NCBI RefSeq assembly: GCF_021559775.1
Contig: NZ_CP056047.1
Span: 186,001-250,000, forward strand
Source: Gillisella vitis
Lineage (GTDB): Bacteria > Pseudomonadota > Alphaproteobacteria > Rhizobiales > Rhizobiaceae
Reading direction: 5' to 3'
DNA: 64,000 bases
Both the position numbers and the translations under genes were made by a program. The notes beneath the pieces are model-generated. The model ran no database searches. It saw only the letters and a list, made by a program, of their open reading frames with translations, and had not been told where the DNA came from. The stretch's first letter is position 1. Each line of letters begins with the position of its first letter. Positions 8,722 through 17,390 of this stretch are shown piece after piece.

Positions 8722-10023
8722 TCAGTCGAGCTTCTTGCGAACAAGCAGCACTGTTCCGCACGCTGCGCCACAGATAGCGCCAAAGGCCAGCAAACTCAGG
8801 AACAGGTTCAGACCGGTACTTGGATATTTGTTGGTGTCAGGCAGTGTTGAATCGGTAAAACTGTCAAGATAGACAAGTTGCAGAGAGCTGACCAGCTTCA
8901 CTTTTTCGAAGTCGCTGATTGCCGATTTCATGCGGCTTTCTGCCATTTTCAGATCAAGGTTAAGCTTGTTGAACAGGCTTGAATAATCGGCGAGATTGCC
9001 ATCGGCACCTGTCGAAAGGCCCGCAGTTTTAGCCTGCATGCTTTTGGATTGTTCCTCGAGTGCCGCGATGCGCCTGTCGATATCGGCCATCTGCGGAGAA
9101 CTCGCGCTAACGCTCTGGCTGAGAGCCATGCGGCGGCTTTTCAGATCGGCAATACTCGATTCGATATTGGTCAACACGGTAATGATGCTGGTGGCCGACA
9201 GATCCACATCGAAAACGCCTGTTTGATTCTGCGTATCGCGAAGCTTCCCACGCAGCTCACTGACTTCCTTCGTCGCATTGTCCACATCCCGCTGCGTCGA
9301 GACCAGAAGGTCATCCCACATTCCCGAACTCAGTTGGTTGATCTGCTGCTCGGAAAGCTTCAGGACCAATTTTGACAGGTCATGCGCTTCTTGTGGGGTA
9401 AAAGCGGTGACCTCCAGCTCCACAATGCCGCTCTTCGCGTTTACCGAGGCACTATATCGCTTTTTCCAGTATTTGAGGATGTCGTCCTGGGTGGCGTCTT
9501 TTCGAAGACGAGAAAACCAATCAATGTCGTCTCGACCATAGATTTTGTGAAGATCGACAGATTTTTGCAAATCCTGGATGACCGCCGGGCTGCTGAGATA
9601 GTTCAGGAGGATGGCGGTGTCCTGGACAATTTTCATCTTTGGCTCGACCGCATCACTCGAATACCGGTCGCGCGACAGATAAGGAACGGAGGAACGGACG
9701 ATGAACCGTACTTCCGAAGCATATCCGGGGCTTGCAAGAAAAGCATAGTAGAGGATACTGGCACTCATCGGCAAAACGAATGTCACACCGATAAAGATCA
9801 TCAAGATGACGGCAAAAACCCGGTCGCGTGTCCGGGGCGCTAGACCTGCAAGCCGGTAAAGATTGCGGCGGCTTCGGTTTTCGAATGTCAGGGCACGTGC
9901 ATAGGAACTCAGCGCGGACGCCAGTTTTTGGCTGCGCGCAAGCACGGGAGGCAGGTCCGCCTCCAGCATTTTCTTGTCGTCCGTCACTGTTTTCTCTGAC
10001 ACGTCGTCCACTTTTCCTGACAA
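8722..10023 (-). CDS. Capsule polysaccharide export inner-membrane protein, KpsE/RkpR-like
   Basis: A 433-residue polysaccharide co-polymerase-type protein. It has an N-terminal cytoplasmic segment, a membrane segment at about 68-96 (VFAVILMIFIGVTFVLPMSA), a long periplasmic part with coiled-coil runs (about 235-380), and a C-terminal membrane segment (LFLSLLAFGAICGAACGTVLL). This layout is that of KpsE/RkpR/Wzc-N proteins, which span the periplasm to link an ABC exporter to the outer-membrane channel. It starts 3 bases after the KpsT-like ATPase and is the last gene of the group. Gene naming is uncertain because a similar protein lies two genes upstream. Confidence 0.82.
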   Translation of the reverse strand: MSGKVDDVSEKTVTDDKKMLEADLPPVLARSQKLASALSSYARALTFENRSRRNLYRLAGLAPRTRDRVFAVILMIFIGVTFVLPMSASILYYAFLASPGYASEVRFIVRSSVPYLSRDRYSSDAVEPKMKIVQDTAILLNYLSSPAVIQDLQKSVDLHKIYGRDDIDWFSRLRKDATQDDILKYWKKRYSASVNAKSGIVELEVTAFTPQEAHDLSKLVLKLSEQQINQLSSGMWDDLLVSTQRDVDNATKEVSELRGKLRDTQNQTGVFDVDLSATSIITVLTNIESSIADLKSRRMALSQSVSASSPQMADIDRRIAALEEQSKSMQAKTAGLSTGADGNLADYSSLFNKLNLDLKMAESRMKSAISDFEKVKLVSSLQLVYLDSFTDSTLPDTNKYPSTGLNLFLSLLAFGAICGAACGTVLLVRKKLD

Positions 10024-10026
10024 ACT

Positions 10027-10680
10027 CTAGCGATTCAGTCTCATGTATGTGGCGATACCCTCTTCGACACTATCGAATTGCACCATATGACCGTCAATTA
10101 AAACAAGAGCGACATCGCAATAATCTTTAATCGTGTCCATGTCGTGAGAAATCATGATGACATCGGATTTTGTACGTCTTGCCCTGAAGGCTTCCCGGCA
10201 GCGTCGCTGAAAATTCGAGTCACCGACAGCGGTGATTTCGTCGACGAGATAACAATCGAATTCGATGGCCATGGAAAGGCCGAATGCAAAGCGTGCCATC
10301 ATCCCGGACGAATAGGTGCGCAACGGTTCATTCAGATAGCTGCCAATTTCGGCAAATTCGGCAACAAAGCGCAGCACCCGATGAAAATCCTCGCCATAGG
10401 CCCTGGCGACGAATTTCAGGTTTTCCTTTCCGCTCAACATGTGGTTCAGGCCATTGGCAAAGCCGAGCGGCCAGGAAACCCGGACCTGTCGATGAATACG
10501 CCCTTTGTTTGGCAATTCCGCGCCTGATATGAGCCGCATGGTTGTCGACTTCCCGGCGCCATTCACCCCAAGCAGTCCATAGGACCGCCCGGCAACAAAC
10601 TGCATGCTCTGATTGCGCAGGATAAACCGGCGATGCGCCGCTGTCTTGTAATATTTCGTTACGTTCTCAAGGGTGATCAT
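10027..10680 (-). CDS. Polysaccharide export ABC transporter ATP-binding protein, KpsT/RkpS-like
   Basis: A 217-residue ATPase, the KpsT length. Walker A is GLLGVNGAGKSTTMRLISG, the signature is RTYSSGMMARFAFGLSMAIE (SSGM in place of SGGQ, as in KpsT/Wzt), and Walker B is DCYLVDEITAVGD with the H-loop VIMISHDMD. KpsT with KpsM exports group 2/3 capsule chains across the inner membrane. It lies between two KpsE-like genes with gaps of 2-3 bases, clearly one operon. No KpsM-type permease gene is adjacent or elsewhere in the window. Confidence 0.9.
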   Translation of the reverse strand: MITLENVTKYYKTAAHRRFILRNQSMQFVAGRSYGLLGVNGAGKSTTMRLISGAELPNKGRIHRQVRVSWPLGFANGLNHMLSGKENLKFVARAYGEDFHRVLRFVAEFAEIGSYLNEPLRTYSSGMMARFAFGLSMAIEFDCYLVDEITAVGDSNFQRRCREAFRARRTKSDVIMISHDMDTIKDYCDVALVLIDGHMVQFDSVEEGIATYMRLNR

Positions 10681-10682
10681 CG

Positions 10683-11894
10683 TCAGGCCTTATGATCCTC
10701 GATCGACATCCAGACCAGGGTTGCTGTCATCCAAAGCGTGAAGAGGCCGGCAGAGAGAATGAGCCATGCGGAAAAACGTTCAGGGTATTTTGACTTTTCT
10801 GGCGCGTGTGAATCCGAGAAAATAGAAACGAATGTGGTTCGTTTCAGTGCTGTGGATTTTGCCGTGTCGAGATTTTTGACTGTCGCTTCGTAAAGCGCCT
10901 GGGTCACGATCCGGCGGGTTTCCAGCCTTGAAAATTCGATCATGCTGGTCGAAAGCTGAGTTGGATCGTTGGTATCCTTGCCCGCCAGGCTGTTCTGGCG
11001 CAATTGTATCTGATCGTCGATCGCCTGGATCGACCGGCGAAGCTCTCTTCCGCGCGCCGTATTGTCCGCTTTGGCGGCTTCGAGGGATTTCAGATCGACT
11101 GTCAGGTTCAATTTCTGCTCAGTCAGCTTCGAAATGATCGTGCTGACCATTTTTGCGGACGAAACCGGATCGAGAATACCTGTCTTGTTCTGATATTCCC
11201 GCAGATCGTCCAGCGCCTTGCGATAGTCTTCAAGGCTGCCGATCAAGTCGTGTTCGACCCGGTCAACCAGGTCGCTCTTGGCCTTGTCGGAAATCTTGCT
11301 GATCATTTCATCGGCAGCAGCGAGGGCCGCCTTGGATATGCTGACCGAATCCTCTGGCGAGAAGGCTCGAACGGTAAAAATGATAATGCCGGACGGGCCG
11401 TCGACATAAGTATCGACATGCTGCATCCAATATTTATGAAGGTCCTCGGATGTGGGGTCGCTGGACAGGCGTGATAGCGGGTCGATACCGTCTTTCAAGA
11501 AAAAATTGCGTAGCCCGATTTCGGTGTCCAGCTTCCTGACGATTTGAGGCGATTTCAGATAATTGGCGACGATATAGGAATCCTGCGTCAACGAATCGCC
11601 GCCGATGATTGAGCGGCCTTCTCGTTGCTCAGACGTGTCGAAACGTTCGCTGACGCCGATGGTGCGAACAACCATACGGGTCTCGGAAATATACTGGCCG
11701 CTGGCAATCAGGGAATAATAGATCGCTGCAAAGACACTCGGCACCAGCACGAAAGCAATAAGAGAATTTTTCTTGGTAAAAAACAGGCCAAGCAGCGTCC
11801 CGACAATACCTTTTTTAGACAGGCTGGGGGTGCCAGTTTGTCCTCGATTGGTCTTTTGGGCATCATGAACGGGAAAACCGACTTCAAGGCTCAT
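10683..11894 (-). CDS. Second KpsE/RkpR-like capsule export inner-membrane protein
   Basis: A 403-residue protein from the ATG at 11894 (MSLEVGFPVHDAQK), chosen because AGGAACG lies just upstream; the open frame runs to 11930. Membrane segments are at about 43-65 (IAFVLVPSVFAAIYYSLIAS) and near the C-terminus (AWLILSAGLFTLWMTATLVWM). The periplasmic part between them contains helical repeats. The topology is the same as the 8722-10023 protein, but the sequences have diverged, so this is an old paralogue. It is first in the three-gene operon with the ATPase. Confidence 0.82.
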   Translation of the reverse strand: MSLEVGFPVHDAQKTNRGQTGTPSLSKKGIVGTLLGLFFTKKNSLIAFVLVPSVFAAIYYSLIASGQYISETRMVVRTIGVSERFDTSEQREGRSIIGGDSLTQDSYIVANYLKSPQIVRKLDTEIGLRNFFLKDGIDPLSRLSSDPTSEDLHKYWMQHVDTYVDGPSGIIIFTVRAFSPEDSVSISKAALAAADEMISKISDKAKSDLVDRVEHDLIGSLEDYRKALDDLREYQNKTGILDPVSSAKMVSTIISKLTEQKLNLTVDLKSLEAAKADNTARGRELRRSIQAIDDQIQLRQNSLAGKDTNDPTQLSTSMIEFSRLETRRIVTQALYEATVKNLDTAKSTALKRTTFVSIFSDSHAPEKSKYPERFSAWLILSAGLFTLWMTATLVWMSIEDHKA

Positions 11895-12109
11895 ATTGCG
11901 TTCCTGTTGGCGCAAGCGATGCGGAAACATCCTTTGTCCGTAACGGTCATACCCTTTTGCTCATATATTCTCAATTGCCTCGTCTCAACAGGCAACAGCC
12001 ATGGCCGCGCATAAGCCAATTCCATCATGTTTTGCTGATATCATCGGTAGATATGGCGTTAACGTGGCGTGAGAGAAATTGGAATGTCACATTTGCGTTT
12101 CAGGACGAT

Positions 12110-13081
12110 TTAGGACTTGAACAGCCTGTTATCAAGGGACAGGCGATCCGTTAGAAAACCAGGCAGTTTTTCGTGATTGGCGCCAAGACAATGCCCGGCG
12201 ACCAGGGCGATGCGCTGCGTGGCCCGTTTCAACCTGTCCCTAAAGGTAATTGCTCCATAAGCCGGATCGATCTTCTGGCGAAAAGCCTGGACAGTAAACT
12301 TGCCCATCCCGGCCAGAGCCTGGCCCAGGTTCGGTGAGAGCCGATAGCCAAAATACCGGGTGAAGTTGCGGGATTCGTCGAAAGCCCGGCGAAGCTGCTC
12401 GATGAAACTGTAGTCATGGGAATGATAGACCACCGCATCCGGCGCATAGGCTTTCCAAAAGCCAGCCTCGATAATGCTTTTCGCCCATAATTGATCCTCG
12501 GCAAACTCCACATCGGGGTAGGGAAAGCGGTCCCATACGGACTTGCGCATCAGGGAATTATTGTCAGAGTAAAAATGCAGCAATTGCCGCCAGCCTTCAT
12601 CGGCCTGATAGCGGGCCGGATCAAGGTCCTTATGAACGATCAGCGGATGATGCAGGAAGCCTCGGAAATGTTGGTCGAGATCGCTTTTGGTAAAAGGTGA
12701 CGCGGTATCGTAGGCGATATGGCGGCCGAACACACCGGCGATCCGGGTATCCTGTTCTGCTGCCGCGACCATGCGCGCCAGCCAATGCTCATCGACAGGC
12801 TCCGCGTCATGGGTGAGAAAGGCCACGAACTGCGCATCTGCGGTCTGAATGCCGAGATTGCGGGTCTTGCCATGGCCGAAGTCACGCGGATCGATTTCGA
12901 TCAGGTTTACCCGCTCCAGGCTCCGCAGATAGTCTTTCGTACCATCGCGAGAGCCTGAATCGATAACGATGATCTCATAGGGCCAGGGTGTTTGCTGGCG
13001 AAGCACCTTTTCCATCACCTTCGGCAGGACTGCCATGGCATTCTTGGTCGGAATAACCACGGCGCAATGGTATTTCGTCAT
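12110..13081 (-). CDS. Glycosyltransferase family 2 (rhamnosyltransferase-like)
   Basis: A 323-residue GT2 enzyme. AVVIPTKNAMAVLPKVMEKVLRQQ opens the nucleotide-binding fold and EIIVIDSGSRDGTKDYL is the SxDgT element. FGHGKTRNLGIQTADAQFVAFLTHDAEP holds the metal-binding position (THDAEP in place of DxD), and VEFAEDQLWAKSIIEAG is the catalytic ED segment. The FGHGKTRN and ThDAxP patterns are common in rhamnosyltransferases. Its start overlaps the stop of the upstream glycosyltransferase by 4 bases (ATGA), indicating translational coupling. Confidence 0.87.
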   Translation of the reverse strand: MTKYHCAVVIPTKNAMAVLPKVMEKVLRQQTPWPYEIIVIDSGSRDGTKDYLRSLERVNLIEIDPRDFGHGKTRNLGIQTADAQFVAFLTHDAEPVDEHWLARMVAAAEQDTRIAGVFGRHIAYDTASPFTKSDLDQHFRGFLHHPLIVHKDLDPARYQADEGWRQLLHFYSDNNSLMRKSVWDRFPYPDVEFAEDQLWAKSIIEAGFWKAYAPDAVVYHSHDYSFIEQLRRAFDESRNFTRYFGYRLSPNLGQALAGMGKFTVQAFRQKIDPAYGAITFRDRLKRATQRIALVAGHCLGANHEKLPGFLTDRLSLDNRLFKS

Positions 13082-14295
13082 GATTGCGCTCCCTGCTGCG
13101 CACCATGGGTTACCCGTTCCCGGATTGCCGCCTCAACGAGTCGTGCTGATTTCTCCCAGGACAGGTCCTTCACGTAATCGAGGCCGCCTTGCCTTAGACG
13201 CTCACGCTCCTCAGGCTGTTTGAGCAGGCGCTCCATCTGATCGGCGATGCCATCAGGTGTCGGCTCGGCGAAGGCCATGGCATTGTCGGGAAAGATCGAG
13301 CGGACGGTATCGAGATCGAGATCGATGACGGGAAGGCCGCAGGCCATCATTTCCTTGTTCACCAGCGAATGATTGGTGGCTGAAAATACCACGCCAACCG
13401 TTGCCTCACGATAAAGCTCTGCCAGTTGCTGACCTTTCAGAATGCCAAGGTCGCGATAGGGAAAATCAACGTTGAGTTTGCCCAAGGGCCAGCCAAAGAA
13501 ATCGACTTCAAAATCGATATTGCGCTTTCTCAAGATGTCGAGGGCCATGAAGGCAAGCTCGACAGCGCGGCGTGGTGTGACATAGCGGGCATAAAGGGCA
13601 ATGCGTTTGCTGCGGCGCTCCTTCGTGCCGGTGCCGAGATTGTAGATACCTGCATCATAGGCAAGCGGCCATGACATCGCCCATCGTCCATATTGCTGCG
13701 ACATGCGCTTATGCAGCCAATCACCGGCACACAGGCAATCGAAATCGAAACGGTAGGTGGCTTCGGTCAGCAGCGCTTCCGTCCCCGACGGATAGAAGGA
13801 CGGTTCGTAATCCTGTACGAAATAGAATTTGCGGGTAAAGCCCTGCATGGCGTTGACCGGGTAGCAGGTAAAGCGGTCTGTTGCGATCAGGGCATCGCCC
13901 TCAGCCTGCGGCGTTGCACCCTTGAACAGATCGAGGGATCCGGAAAACGGCTGAAAATGGGTGTTGATCGTTTCCAAAGCGGCTGCGGCGGTTTTATGAA
14001 CCTTCGGATTCTGTACCAGGAAGCGAACGTCATGACCGAAGCGTTCAAGATAGCTTGCGATCCGGAAAATCGTCATATGGCCGCCCGCTCCCGGCATGAA
14101 ATCCGGAATGACCCAGGTGATGCGCAACCGGGACATATCCAGAGTGTCCAGGGGAGGGCGCCCACCGGAAGGCTCGTAGCTCACGAATGACTTGAGATGA
14201 TCGATTTGACGCTCGATCAATGTTTTCTTTGATGTCTTCAACCCGAGGAAAGACAATAGATGCCGGGCTGCGGATGCAAACTGCACGAGGGCCAT
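13078..14295 (-). CDS. Glycosyltransferase family 4, WsaF-like
   Basis: A 405-residue enzyme. RITWVIPDFMPGAGGHMTIFRIASYLERFGHDVRF (about residues 57-92) and FYFVQDYEPSFYPSGTEALL resemble the N-terminal domain of WsaF-type rhamnosyltransferases. RIALYARYVTPRRAVELAF and NKEMMACGLPVIDLD carry the GT4 donor-binding features, with KEMMACG in place of EAMA(C)G. It is first of a pair with the GT2 gene, overlapping by 4 bases. Together they probably add rhamnose or a similar residue to a surface glycan; specificity is inferred from similarity alone. Confidence 0.82.
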   Translation of the reverse strand: MALVQFASAARHLLSFLGLKTSKKTLIERQIDHLKSFVSYEPSGGRPPLDTLDMSRLRITWVIPDFMPGAGGHMTIFRIASYLERFGHDVRFLVQNPKVHKTAAAALETINTHFQPFSGSLDLFKGATPQAEGDALIATDRFTCYPVNAMQGFTRKFYFVQDYEPSFYPSGTEALLTEATYRFDFDCLCAGDWLHKRMSQQYGRWAMSWPLAYDAGIYNLGTGTKERRSKRIALYARYVTPRRAVELAFMALDILRKRNIDFEVDFFGWPLGKLNVDFPYRDLGILKGQQLAELYREATVGVVFSATNHSLVNKEMMACGLPVIDLDLDTVRSIFPDNAMAFAEPTPDGIADQMERLLKQPEERERLRQGGLDYVKDLSWEKSARLVEAAIRERVTHGAQQGAQS

Positions 14296-14614
14296 CTCCT
14301 TTAGCTTTTCCGCCAGTCACGGAAAAGCGTGTCGCGTCGAAGCATAGTGAATGCCAGCTTTTTCGTCGCCAGCCCTCCAAAGTCAAGCATGAGTTCTACC
14401 TGTGCCGTTATATCGGGTTTTTGCAGGAGGCTTTCCTGCGAGTGACATGGCAAATACGCGATAATTCAGGCATTTGACGGATTTGAGACAATCCCAGGCC
14501 CTGTAAGGTCGCTATGCCTCGGCCATTCCGAAGCATCTGATGGAGAAATGGGCGCGACAGGACGCGCAAGCCGTGCCATAAGGCGCGAAAACCACCGTTT
14601 CCAGGCCTTGTGAC
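14296..14614. other. Intergenic gap between the glycosyltransferase pair and the ABC-F gene
   Basis: These 319 bases separate two diverging transcripts, so they must hold both promoters. I see no convincing small gene, tRNA or strong hairpin, and no -35/-10 pair good enough to mark. Confidence 0.5.
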
Positions 14615-16240
14615 ATGATCCGTATTGAAAATATCTCCAAGCAGAACAGCCATCGCCTGTTGTTCATCGAGGCCTCCGCCGCCCTGAACAAGGGGGAGAA
14701 GATTGGCCTGGTCGGGCCGAACGGCGCTGGCAAGACCACGCTGTTTCGGATGATCACCGGCGAGGAATTGCCCGACGAAGGCCAGGTCGCGACCGAAAAA
14801 GGTGTGACCATCGGCTATTTCAACCAGGATGTCGGCGAAATGTCCGGGCGTTCGGCGGTCGCCGAGGTCATGGACGGGGCAGGGCCGGTCAGCACGGTGG
14901 CGGCAGAATTGCGCGAGCTGGAAGGTGCCATGTCGGACCCCGACCGGATGGATGAGATGGATGCGATCATCGAGCGCTATGGCGAGGTGCAGGCGCGCTA
15001 TGAAGAGCTGGATGGATACGCTCTGGAAGGCCGCGCGCGCGAGGTACTGGATGGGTTGAGCTTTTCCCAGGAGATGATGGATGGCGATGTCGGCAAGCTG
15101 TCGGGTGGCTGGAAAATGCGCGTGGCGCTGGCCCGTATTCTGCTGATGCGGCCCGATGTGATGCTGCTCGACGAGCCGAGCAACCATCTCGATCTCGAAA
15201 GCCTGATCTGGCTGGAAAGTTTTCTGAAAAATTACGATGGTGCCCTGCTGATGACCTCGCATGACCGCGAGTTCATGAACCGGATCGTCACGAAGATCAT
15301 TGAGATCGATGGCGGTTCGCTGACCAGCTATTCCGGTGACTATGGCTTTTACGAGGGCCAGCGCGCCCAGAACGAGAAGCAGCAGCAGGCGCAATTCGAG
15401 CGTCAGCAGGCAATGCTGGCCAAGGAAATCAAGTTCATCGAGCGGTTCAAGGCGCGTGCCTCCCATGCGGCCCAGGTGCAGAGCCGGGTGAAGAAACTCG
15501 ACAAGATCGACCGGGTCGAGCCGCCGCGCCGCCGCCAGACGGTGGCGTTCGACTTCCTGCCCGCGCCGCGCTCCGGCGATGACGTCATCAATATCAAGAA
15601 TGTCCATAAGGCCTATGGCAGCCGGACGATTTATCAGGGGCTGGATTTCATGGTCCGCCGGCGCGAACGCTGGTGCATCATGGGTATCAATGGCGCTGGA
15701 AAATCGACGCTGCTGAAGCTGGTTGCTGGCACGACCGAGCCGGATCAAGGCACGGTCAGCATCGGCGCCAGCGTCAAGCTCGGCTATTTCGCCCAGCATG
15801 CCATGGATGTGCTGGATGGCGACAGCACTGTGCTGCAATGGCTGGAGGAAAGCTTTCCGAAGGCAGGGCAGGCCCCGCTCCGGGCATTGGCCGGTTGCTT
15901 CGGCTTTTCCGGCGACGATGTCGAAAAGCGCTGCCGGGTGCTGTCAGGCGGCGAGAAAGCGCGGTTGGTGATGGCGGCCATGCTGTTCGACCCACCAAAT
16001 CTGCTGGTTCTGGACGAGCCGACCAACCATCTGGATCTCGACACCAAGGAAATGTTGATCAAGGCGCTGTCGGCCTATGAAGGCACCATGCTGTTCGTCA
16101 GCCATGACCGGCATTTTCTGGCCGCCTTGTCTAACCGCGTCCTGGAACTGACGCCGGATGGCATCCATCAATATGGCGGCGGTTATACCGAATATGTGGA
16201 GCGCACCGGCCAGGAAGCGCCCGGCCTGCATGCAGCATAA
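14615..16240 (+). CDS. ABC-F family ATPase
   Basis: A 541-residue soluble protein with two ABC cassettes and no membrane segment. Cassette 1: Walker A GLVGPNGAGKTTLFRM, signature LSGGWKMRVAL, Walker B VMLLDEPSNHLDLESL. Cassette 2: Walker A GINGAGKSTLLKL, signature LSGGEKARLVM, Walker B LLVLDEPTNHLDLDTKE. The linker between them is charged and helical (about 245-310, QRAQNEKQQQAQFERQQ), as in ABC-F translation factors. Length and the short C-terminus are closest to YbiT-type members. ABC-F proteins act on the ribosomal E site; whether this one gives drug resistance cannot be read. Confidence 0.92.
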   Translation: MIRIENISKQNSHRLLFIEASAALNKGEKIGLVGPNGAGKTTLFRMITGEELPDEGQVATEKGVTIGYFNQDVGEMSGRSAVAEVMDGAGPVSTVAAELRELEGAMSDPDRMDEMDAIIERYGEVQARYEELDGYALEGRAREVLDGLSFSQEMMDGDVGKLSGGWKMRVALARILLMRPDVMLLDEPSNHLDLESLIWLESFLKNYDGALLMTSHDREFMNRIVTKIIEIDGGSLTSYSGDYGFYEGQRAQNEKQQQAQFERQQAMLAKEIKFIERFKARASHAAQVQSRVKKLDKIDRVEPPRRRQTVAFDFLPAPRSGDDVINIKNVHKAYGSRTIYQGLDFMVRRRERWCIMGINGAGKSTLLKLVAGTTEPDQGTVSIGASVKLGYFAQHAMDVLDGDSTVLQWLEESFPKAGQAPLRALAGCFGFSGDDVEKRCRVLSGGEKARLVMAAMLFDPPNLLVLDEPTNHLDLDTKEMLIKALSAYEGTMLFVSHDRHFLAALSNRVLELTPDGIHQYGGGYTEYVERTGQEAPGLHAA

Positions 16241-16248
16241 TCGAGTCG

Positions 16249-17145
16249 TTATCCGCGCTTGTCGGGGCGAATGGCGCTGCGCAGCTCCACCAGCCGGTTC
16301 AGCGTTTCCAGCGTCCGTTCCGGTTTGAGAGCGGAGAGTGCCAGCGCCAGGGTTTCGATCACCACCAGTGAGGGCGCATGCAGCGCCACCTGCTCGCTTT
16401 TGGCGCGCGGAACGACGAGGCTGACGCTGGCATGCTGGCGCAGCACGCTTTCCGCCTGCCCCAGCACCAGGATCAGCGGCACGTCCAGCCGTTTGGCCTC
16501 GGAAATCACTGTCATGGCTTCGCGATGCGGACGGCCATGCAGCAGCATGACCAGCACATGGCCGGTGCCAAGCCCAAGCAATTGTTCGGCCAGCGAAATT
16601 CCTGTGGTGTTGAGCGCATAGGAGGGAAAGCCGGAGCGCGAAAACAGCCTTGCGCCGTAACTGGCGATAATGCCGGATGCGCCGATGCCGAAAACCCCGA
16701 TAGCGCGGGCCTCGGCCATCAGCAGGGCTGCCTTGGAAAGGGCGGCGCGGTTTTCCGGGCTTGCCAGCGCCGCCAGCGCAGTCTGCTGGTTTTCCAGCAC
16801 GAAATCCACGGCGGCATTGCTATTGCCGCTGATGTCATCGGTGGTGGCGGCCATTTTCTCAATAGGGGAATCGGTCTCGCCCAAATAGGCTTTCAGCGTT
16901 TCCTTCAGATCGATCAGGCCACGAAAGCCCAGTGCCTGAATGGCGCGGATCACCGTTGCGTCAGATGTGCCGGTCTCAAAGGCGATTTCCAGCGCCGATT
17001 TGCTCAACACCGCATGGCGATGGCCATCGATATAATCGGCGACGGTCAACAGACCAGGCGACAACTGATCGCGGCGCTTTTTCAGCCGCTCGCCATAACG
17101 GTCGATGCGCCGTGATTTGCCGGTTCGTTCGCCTTGCCTGCCCAT
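16249..17145 (-). CDS. MurR/RpiR family transcriptional regulator
   Basis: With the ATG at 17145 the protein has 298 residues, the normal size; an AGGAG lies about 11 bases upstream. The open frame extends to 17238, with other possible starts. An N-terminal HTH_6 domain (QLSPGLLTVADYIDGHRHAVLSKSALEIAFETGTSDATVIRAIQALGF as the helix-turn-helix, about 20-75) precedes a SIS sugar-phosphate-binding domain (ARAIGVFGIGASGIIASYGARLF and HVLVMLLHGRPHREAM). These regulators respond to sugar phosphates. The gene converges on the ABC-F gene with only 8 bases between stops and diverges from the siderophore receptor. Confidence 0.9.
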   Translation of the reverse strand: MGRQGERTGKSRRIDRYGERLKKRRDQLSPGLLTVADYIDGHRHAVLSKSALEIAFETGTSDATVIRAIQALGFRGLIDLKETLKAYLGETDSPIEKMAATTDDISGNSNAAVDFVLENQQTALAALASPENRAALSKAALLMAEARAIGVFGIGASGIIASYGARLFSRSGFPSYALNTTGISLAEQLLGLGTGHVLVMLLHGRPHREAMTVISEAKRLDVPLILVLGQAESVLRQHASVSLVVPRAKSEQVALHAPSLVVIETLALALSALKPERTLETLNRLVELRSAIRPDKRG

Positions 17146-17390
17146 TCCTTGGCTATGCTCCTGATCCTGTAGTAGTCGCCCGCATTCATTGTCCAGATAG
17201 GGCATTTCTCCACCAAAACCTTTGAATACCTGCCGCAAAGGGCAGGCTGCCCATCCGGTTTTCCGTGTATACGCCGCTTTAGCGGCCTTTTTACCCGGCT
17301 ACCACGTGGTTTTAAAGTTGACTACTACATTCATCAATTAGAAAAGCCCAGAGAACAAGCGGATGACAATGAAATTTCGGGGGTAAAGCG

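Noticed and set aside
8060-14295. A possible genomic island inserted at tRNA-Thr carrying the GNAT and polysaccharide genes
   Set aside because: No integrase, no repeat of the tRNA 3' end further on, and no obvious base-composition change were seen.
14408-15838. A 476-codon frame opposite the ABC-F gene
   Set aside because: His/Gln/Leu-rich shadow of a certain ATPase gene; no start signal or conserved motif.
17239-17390. A Fur, Irr or RirA operator before the siderophore receptor
   Set aside because: AT-rich stretches exist but none forms a recognisable palindrome or IRO/ICE box.
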